Shown here one piece after another: positions 57,970 through 64,000 of a stretch of 64,000 nt of DNA. This DNA is from Neoceratodus forsteri. Its lineage: Eukaryota; Chordata; Ceratodontiformes; Ceratodontidae. The number at the start of each line of letters is the position of its first letter. The stretch's first letter is position 1. The translations under genes and the position numbers were made by a program. Under the pieces are notes generated by a model. The model searched no databases, was not told the DNA's origin, and saw only the letters and a list, made by a program, of their open reading frames with translations. Where the stretch lies: contig CM057454.1 in the NCBI GenBank assembly GCA_016271365.2, positions 1,164,198,055 to 1,164,262,054 of the forward strand. Direction: 5' to 3'.

Positions 57970-58328
57970 CAAGGCCACTGTTTTTCGGTTTTTACCGGAA
58001 AATCTGGTAAAATTCCGGAATTAGGGCTGCCTGAAGACCGGTAAAAGCAAAGATTTCATGGAATCTGGTATTTTATATCAGATCAGTAGATCTACAAAAC
58101 TTGTGTTTTTCTTTTAATTCCTTCTTGTACTATTTTCAATTTGCTTTATTTAATGCTCTGTATATTAAGCCTTCTTTAATTCTGATTACTTAGGCACATA
58201 CTAAAAGAATGATAGCAGAATCCCGGTAAAATCCAGAAATTAGAGTAACAATCACCGGTGTAATTCTGGAATCTGAAGTCTTGAAAACGGAATTTCATTA
58301 TTTTAATCACCGTAAATCAGTGGCCTTG
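57970..58328. mobile_element. hAT-like MITE with perfect 8-bp target duplication
   Basis: 359 bp with inverted termini CAAGGCCACTG and CAGTGGCCTTG (11 bp perfect, imperfect pairing continues). Flanked by CTAATAAT at 57962-57969 and 58329-58336. An 8-bp duplication with CA..TG termini is the hAT signature. It sits in the L1/Tx1 endonuclease, between NIYAPN and GGDFN. Internal CCGG-rich words repeat in inverted orientation. No coding capacity. Confidence 0.9.
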
Positions 58329-58703
58329 CTAATAATTCTTGAAAGAAAGGGCTTATTTTGCTGTTTGGAGCATAAATGTTAGAAAATGCCACGTTTCTGC
58401 CATGTAGAAATCCTGATAAAATTTGTATTCTGCCTTCAAGGTCTGTGACGTTCATTCTTAAGGAATGGAATTGTTTTTTAAGAATTAGAATAGCCAAACC
58501 CCTTTTTTAGTTGAATAAAAAGTATGCGCTACTTGACCCACCCATTCCCTCTGTAATTTATCTGCTTCTTCAGGCATAAGATGAGTTTCCTGTAAAAAGA
58601 CTGTATCACTTTTTAATTTTTTTAGATAAGTTAGAACTTTTTTCCTCTTGATTGGAGAGCCAAGAACATTGACATTCCTAGTAACAATATTTAAAACAGA
58701 CAT

Positions 58704-60254
58704 CTTACTTAAGTCTTAGACTCTGACCTAATAATCAAATCTTAAAATAACTAGGCAAAAAAAAAAAAGGAGCCTCTAGCAGTTCAGAACACTTCAAATA
58801 TGCATCCAAAGAACTATGAAGGTGTAAACTTGCTAGTATTATTGAAACAGTATTAACAATATTAAGTATTAACAGTATAAGTGAACTAAGAAAAGAAAAA
58901 AAAATGAATCCTCTGGAATGAGTCAAGAGAGAGTGTACCGGAAACTAACCACAAGGTACCTCAATTGGATCTGAACCAGACAAAGCCCAGTGTTCAAATG
59001 CCATAAAGTTCTGTGTATATAAATTATTAGAAAATGAAAACACAGAGTAATATTGCATTAAAAAAAATATTATTCTACCCCTGAGAGTCCATTTGAATGT
59101 AGAACCAGGTTAAAATCACATAATGCCCTCACTAAATTTACCATAGGATGAGGTTGGATTTAACACTGTCAAAACAGAGCCTAAAACCCAGTCCCTAAGT
59201 TTTATTTGAAATTACAAGATAAACGGAATTTGTTAACCAGGTTAACCTTATCCATATTAAAGACAACCCCAGTTTTTTTTTAAACTAAATCAATAATCAA
59301 TAAAAAGGAAAAGAAATGGGAAAAATCTCTAGGCCCCACTATACGACCATACAAAATGTGTTATCCAATAGAGTCCACAATTGCCATCAGCATGAGTCCA
59401 AAAAGAATATCCACTCTCCTACTGTTTAGTAAATAGTCTATAAACCTCTCACCACAAGGAATGTTCTCCAATGTATATTCCTATCCCTTGAGAAAAGCAC
59501 TCCAGGGATCAGAATCAGGTATTCTATTTGACAGAGATAATATAGCCCCTATTAGTACAGAGCTTCTATCTTGAGGCTTATCAGGACACATAATCGCTGA
59601 CCACAGCTAATATGAGACTCTTAGAAAAAGGAAATATTCCTGAAAGAAAATTTTAGTCATAATTGAATAGTGGGGTCCATAGATCTTTCGAACAAATCTC
59701 CTTTCTCCCTCCCATAGAACGTCATCCAATAGGAATCAGTGAAGGTAAAATATGTTCTCGCCTGGTATCCTTATTATGAAAGGGAGCCCTCAAGCAGAAG
59801 GAATTCACAACTTAGAATTTCTTTTCCTTGCACTTCCTTAAATAGTCTAGGGGAAAAAAAAACAATAAGCAATGAAGAAAATACAAACATTGCACAATAC
59901 GAGCTAGGAATCCTGGAAAACTGCAATAATGCTTTAAGCCACTAGATGTCACTAGAGCCACACAAATATCTACTACCCATAGTGTAGAAGAACAAATATT
60001 TGTCCACCCATTCATATTTCACATTTTGAATTCTGTGGATTTAATTTTTAATATTACAACACTATCATCACATAAGGCAATATTAAATTATTGTTTTGGT
60101 TTTGTTTTGTTTAGGGAGTTTCCTTCATAAAGCAAGCAGGAAAATGCTTCCTTAAGGCTGAAAGCATGTGACCATCCGAAGCCCCTCGCTTAATTTTGGG
60201 AAGGTATTTCCTCTCCATCTCAGAACAAACAAGGAAGAAAATTCCTAATCAAAT
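58704..60254 (-). other. Probable inter-ORF region of the L1/Tx1 element
   Basis: Between the ORF1-like tail and the ORF2 start on the minus strand. Only frames under 70 codons, A-rich, no motif. About 1.5 kb is long for an inter-ORF spacer, so further unrecognised insertions are possible. Confidence 0.4.
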
Positions 60255-60956
60255 TCCAAATCAGTCTTCTTGCAGGTAGGAAGCATTTTGAGTAGATAGT
60301 GGTTCCTCAAAGACATGTAAAATAGCCTGAGAATCAGACGTGATAGTAAGACGCTGTCCCTCTTCTGGAGCATAACCTGGCTCACTGCTTTTATTTTGTT
60401 GGTTTGTGTTTTTTGTAGCTTCTTCAATCAGTCTATATCTGTTTTTAGAAATAGGGATTGTTTTGCAATAGGATTTTGCAGACCAAGCCATGTATTTAGG
60501 AATCGGCTTAACACTGAGTGGCACAGAAGTTGAAACTTTAAAGGGAGGTTTTTGTCATTCAGCTATAGAGCTGCTGCTGCTTGGAGCCTGCTGGGTTGAA
60601 GTGTGTGCAGTATTGTCAGAAAACAGGAGTTCATGAGGTTGTTTTCCATTTGAGACTCGAGCTGATAAAACATTGGTTGTCTCTCTGACTCTGTAATACC
60701 TTCTGACTGGAACTGTCAGGCCACTGTTTTCTAATGAAAGACCAGGCTTCTTCCACAATAATGAAGAAATGTGTCTTGCCCCCATTTGAATCACTAAAAT
60801 AGCAGGGTATTTCACAAAATATCTGACATTCAGTCTCTGCAGTGCAGCTCTAACGGGGCAAACATTTTCCTTTTTTCCACTACTTCTGTTGAGAAATCTT
60901 GAAAGATGTACACTCTCTCCCCATTCCAATTCAAAGATTTCCTCTCACTTGCTCAC
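60255..60956 (-). pseudogene. L1/Tx1-type ORF1, C-terminal part
   Basis: Minus-strand frame 60929-60555 has ENVCPVRAALQRLNVRYFVKYPAILVIQ, matching the C-terminal domain of L1/Tx1 ORF1 proteins (R-R-x-F-x-P-x-x-x-x-L-R-x-x-x-I-x-x-x-x-x-Y-P-A-x-L-x-V). The residues just before it are in another frame (F-Q-D-F-S-T-E-V), so there is a frameshift near 60870. A further frame, 60524-60261, continues with a charged tail. It lies upstream of ORF2 in the right orientation, so it is probably ORF1 of the same element. The N-terminal part is cut off by the Harbinger element at 60961. Confidence 0.65.
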
Positions 60957-61265
60957 CTCAGGGGTCAGGATATTCAAAGCAGTTGCACATGGTGCAACTG
61001 AGTTGCACTGGTGCAAGTGCGGACTTGCACCAAGGAGTGATATTCAGCGGGAGCCACTGCGCAGCGCAAATCCCATTGCACCAATGCACAACTATAATGA
61101 ATACAGGCACAAGAGCAGGGCACATGCCCATGAATATCTGGGGTAGTGTGATATTCAACCGTGGAACCATGGCGCAAGTGTGGAGCAAAACCGAGGTGCG
61201 CCGAGCAGACTTGAGCCTATAAATACAGGGTGCAAGCACACAGACTGCACTTGTGCCAGGAAAGA

Positions 61266-61440
61266 GGGGGAGAGAGAGAGAGAGAGAGAGACAGAACAAA
61301 GAAAGAAGAAAAGACAGATAGACAGGAAGACAGACTGAGAGAGACAGAGCGAGTGAGAGACAGACAGACAGAGGTAGCCATAGAGGGAGAGGGACAGAGG
61401 TGGCAGTGGAGAGGGAGACAGGGGCAAAGAGAGTGAGAGG
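61266..61440 (+). repeat. GA-rich low-complexity leader
   Basis: (GA)n and GACA-type simple sequence just upstream of the transposase start. It keeps long frames open on both strands (Ser/Leu-rich on the minus strand), which are not genes. Confidence 0.85.
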
Positions 61441-61464
61441 GATAGGCAGGCACAGTGCCAGGCA

Positions 61465-62899
61465 GTGCACCAGGGTGGCACACAGCCCACAGCAGCCAAC
61501 CGCCCAGGGGGATATAGGACATCAGGGGTGATGGATAGTGTGCCCTTCCTGATGGAGGCCCTAACGAGTGGTGTGAGGGAGCAGGAGGAACAGCGATGTG
61601 GTCGAGGAAGGGCCCATCGGCGGTATGCCCAGAACAGGTGGTACTGGGACCACACCACCTTTGAGAACTACTCTGACACGGAGATTGTTGGATGATACCA
61701 CCTGAACAGAGCCAGTCTGAGGCAGCTCTGTGAGCTGTGCTGTGAGGAGATGCAGGCACCCACAAGACAGAGCCACACAATGTCTGTGGAGACCCAAGTG
61801 ACAGCTGTCATGTGGCTGCTCACCACGGGCACCTTCCAGAGACCAACAAGGGACACCACAGGCATAACCCAGTCGGCCACGTCATGCTTCCTCACATAGT
61901 TCCTCAACGCCCTGCTGCCACGTGCTTCAGAATACATCCATTTCCCCAGCACACAGGCAGAGCGTACAGCAACCATGCAGGACTTCCACAAGGTAGCACA
62001 TATGCCTGGCATGCTTGGGGCCACTGACTGCACCCACGTGGGCATCTGCATGCCACCTGGCCCTGAGGGTGTGGCCTACATCAATCGGAAGGGGTTCCAA
62101 AGCATCAATTGCCAGGTGGTGTGCGATGCCATGGGGTCCAACACCAATGTCTGTGCCACACACCTTGGGAGTACACATGATACATTTAGCTGGCACAGCT
62201 CTGCACTGTACCACAGGCTCAGGCATGGGAACATCCCTACGGGCCACCTAGTGGGTGAGTATGGGATGGGCAAGAGGTGATGGACACAGCAGGCCATGGG
62301 ATGGGAAGGGCAGGGTAGGCATGCTGGCCAGGGCACCAGGGACAGGCAAGGGGTGCAGTAAAGGATGGCAGAGGGCTAATCATGTCATTTTCCAGAGAGG
62401 AGACAGTGCCTATCACCTGAGGCCCTGGCTGCTCACCCCCTACCGTCGCCCATCGTCCCCAGCAGAGGAACACTACAATGAGGCACGTGCCAGCACATGC
62501 AACATCATTGAGCACATATTTGGCATGTTTCTGTTGCCTAGACAGGTCTGGCGGTGCCCTACAGTGCAGCCCCTTGAAAGCCTGTGGCCTATTCCTGCCT
62601 TTTGCATTCTGCGCAACATGGCCATTGACCATGGGATAGCTGTCAAGGCTGATGAGGTTGACAGTAGTGGGGATGACAGAGGCAATGGGCCAGAGGGTGG
62701 AGGACAGCCCCCTGGGCAAAGGGATCCCCGCTGCAATGGATGGCATGCCAGCATCGTGAAACCATCGCACAGGAGAACTATGGTGCACGCAGGTAGGTGG
62801 CACGAAACCCATGCAAGAGCCACACACACAGGTATAGCACACAGGCAGGGGTGTGCATGGCAATGGGCATGCACACACAGAGATGTGGTGCAGGGGTAG
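61465..62899 (+). pseudogene. HARBI1-like transposase, two exons, two in-frame stops
   Basis: DDE nuclease of PIF/Harbinger elements, which cuts at the terminal repeats. One frame runs 61465-62254 with TGA at 61693-61695 and TAG at 61897-61899, both explained by C-to-T changes of CGA and CAG. Motifs: M-S-V-E-T-Q-V, GMLGATDCTHV (first Asp, about 62010), VVCDAM and G-S-T-H-D-T-F-S-W (second Asp, about 62180). A donor GTGAGT at 62255 and an AG at 62398-62399 give a 145-bp intron, after which the frame reads GDSAYHLRPWLLTPYRRP and NIIEHIFG (Glu), then I-L-R-N-M-A. The joined reading restores the family's G-D-S-x-Y block. The C terminus to 62899 is uncertain. Confidence 0.8.
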
Positions 62900-63456
62900 G
62901 AGAGTAAGTGGTACACAACCACACACAACTGCACATAGCAACACACACACGCACCCACACACCCATGTGCTGGCATGTGGCAGGGATCAGATGCACTGCA
63001 CCAGTGCACAGGCACAGCTGGTGCTGAACTACACTCATCACGCACATGCCACATGGTCCAGTGGCTGGGCAGGCACGCACGCACACAGGCAGCATGCAGT
63101 GTGACACACAGGCACTACACCAGTGGTATGCATGCACAGGGCAGCAGCTACAGACTGCGGTCAGGGTGGCATGCACATCAGGATCACCGTGTGGAACCAT
63201 GGCCACCGCAGCCATGGGGAAGGCTGTACCGGGGTTGATTGGCAGCCACAGGCTGCTCATCGGCCACAGGGGGTGTTTGGATCAGCTCCCCAGGGGTTGA
63301 ACTGTGGGACCATGACAGGGTCTGCGCAGGGGTGCATAGGCACCCAAACAGGCCTGCCCCAGGCATGCCTGGGATGCCAACATCAGAGCCCAGCATCGAC
63401 AGTGAGGGAGTCACCAGATGCCAGAATTGTGGGGTGGACACTGCACTGCATAGGGT
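62900..63456. other. Harbinger intergenic region
   Basis: CA-rich simple sequence (about 62935-62965) between the two convergent genes. The many overlapping frames here are cysteine/histidine-rich artefacts of CA/TG dinucleotides. Confidence 0.5.
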
Positions 63457-64000
63457 TCATAGTGGCTGGCCATGCCCTGTGGCAGCCAGCAGTGCAAGGC
63501 CATCTGTGATCACATTGGCAATGCGATCCTGGGATGCAGTCGTGGCCTCTTGTATGTGCTGTATCATCACCAGGAACTGCGCAGTGCCCCTCTCATGCTA
63601 CTCGACTGCCTGGTGCACCTTTGCATGCAGTGCATGCACCCCAGCAGCAAGCAGCACCTGTTGCTCCACAGAGGCCAACAGCAAATGGGTGAGCTCTACC
63701 AGCAGGTCAGTGTCCTAGGGTTTCCGGGTGGGTTGCCAACCCTCCTGTGGTGCCCAGCCATGCTGCAGAGACCCTTTTTCAGGTGGTCACTGCACAGTGA
63801 GGTCCTCATCTGGTATGTCCCTAGCAGGCACCCTGGCAGCAGACCCTACATCTGGGTGCCCTGTGGCACCTGCAGCCTGCTGCCATTGCCAGTTCAGCCA
63901 CTGAATGCTGCCTAGTGCCTGTGCGGCTGCACCACTACCACCACCACATGGCACAGCTGTAGCAGTGCAAACAGCTGCACCGGCAGTGGCGGCAGGCAGC
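63457..64000 (-). pseudogene. Probable Harbinger accessory (Myb-like) gene, 3' part
   Basis: Minus strand, stop at 63457-63459, running off the window. The last 80 residues form a leucine/alanine/glutamine-rich helix (LVELTHLLLASVEQQVLLAA, I-Q-H-I-Q-E-A-T) of the kind ending the Myb-like DNA-binding partner of HARBI1 transposases. In-frame stops at about 63600 and 63715 break it. The Myb domain itself would be beyond 64000, so the call rests on position (convergent to the transposase) and composition. Confidence 0.4.

Larger units (their letters stand above)
51472..58703 (-). pseudogene. L1/Tx1-type LINE, ORF2 (interrupted twice)
   Basis: Minus strand. ORF2 starts near 58703: V-T-R-N-V-N-V, K-S-D-T-V-F-L-Q-E-T-H-L (endonuclease, catalytic E), then NIYAPN, GGDFN (57925-57910) and a later S-D-H. 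RT: 54117-53866 KTPGLDGFSNEFYK; downstream frames with DVGKAFDSLDWSYL, TRQGCPLAPFLF and V-D-F-A-D-D-L (near 53360). 53101-52610 holds the L1-type SLSLWGKSNAIKI and K-F-I-W block. 52278-51667 holds CWKCGTYQASLGHMFWFCP (C-x2-C-x8-H-x4-C knuckle). The A-rich 3' end is at 51472. Many frameshifts. Interrupted by a CR1 (54567-57452) and a hAT-like MITE (57970-58328). Confidence 0.85.
60961..64000 (+). mobile_element. PIF/Harbinger DNA transposon (left end and body)
   Basis: Begins where the LINE ORF1 frame stops. The first 180 bases hold repeated GATATTCA and GTGCAA(C/G)T words typical of structured Harbinger ends. It carries a HARBI1-like transposase (61465-62899) and a probable second gene on the opposite strand (63457 onward). 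The right end lies outside the window, so terminal repeats cannot be paired. Confidence 0.75.

Noticed and set aside
61158..61780. Minus-strand frames of 167-187 codons
   Set aside because: They are the complement of GA-rich simple sequence and the transposase N terminus; composition is Ser/Leu/Pro only.
62237..63260. Minus-strand frames of 160-241 codons rich in Cys, His and Val
   Set aside because: Antisense to transposase exon 2 and to CA-rich simple DNA; no domain.

Overview
The window is vertebrate nuclear DNA made almost entirely of transposable-element remains. No host protein-coding gene, rRNA or tRNA gene could be supported. Decayed non-LTR retrotransposons dominate: at least ten CR1-type copies or fragments, two L2 copies, an L1/Tx1-type element, two LINE ORF1-like fragments, and two pieces of other LINEs. 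There are also tRNA-derived CORE-type SINEs with a MIR-like core, DNA transposons and MITEs with TTAA or 8-bp target duplications, and a PIF/Harbinger transposon. CR1 with an esterase ORF1, L2, L1/Tx1, Harbinger and T2/Kolobok-like TTAA MITEs together suggest a large-genome tetrapod or other sarcopterygian. An amphibian is my best guess, but the species cannot be fixed from this sequence.

Layout. 1-3.7 kb: microsatellites and an unrecognised decayed coding unit with a clean intron (1887-2975), followed by a Cys/His-rich open frame (3209-3490). 4.5-5.6 kb: 3' end of a LINE on the minus strand. 6.6-8.9 kb: a SINE, then a LINE ORF1-like fragment carrying a second SINE. 9.4-10.2 kb: a MITE with about 170-bp internal tandem repeats. 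11.6-17.9 kb: copy 1 of a roughly 2.9-kb unclassified repeat, interrupted by a palindromic TTAA element, a CR1 and a T2-like MITE. Copy 2 (37.3-42.0 kb) lacks all three insertions but holds an L2-in-L2 nest. 17.9-24.5 kb: nested CR1s and a second duplicated repeat pair. 26.1-27.4 kb: second LINE ORF1-like fragment. 27.4-36.6 kb: three CR1 copies, one nearly full length (ORF1 esterase plus ORF2 endonuclease/reverse transcriptase) lying inside another.

42-48 kb: palindromic elements, a 24/48-bp minisatellite split by an insertion, and a divergent CR1. 48.5-51.5 kb: a SINE, then a LINE split by a CR1 fragment. 51.5-60.95 kb: an L1/Tx1-type element on the minus strand, interrupted by a young CR1 with many small deletions and by a 359-bp hAT-like MITE with a perfect 8-bp target duplication. 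60.96-64 kb: a Harbinger element with a HARBI1-like transposase (two in-frame stops, one inferred 145-bp intron) and a probable convergent accessory gene running off the window.

Most informative are the paired repeats: each copy is the empty site for insertions in the other, so element boundaries and target duplications can be read directly. No autonomous element looks intact. Nested insertions give a relative order of events: 2.9-kb repeat before TTAA elements and CR1; L1/Tx1 before CR1 and hAT.
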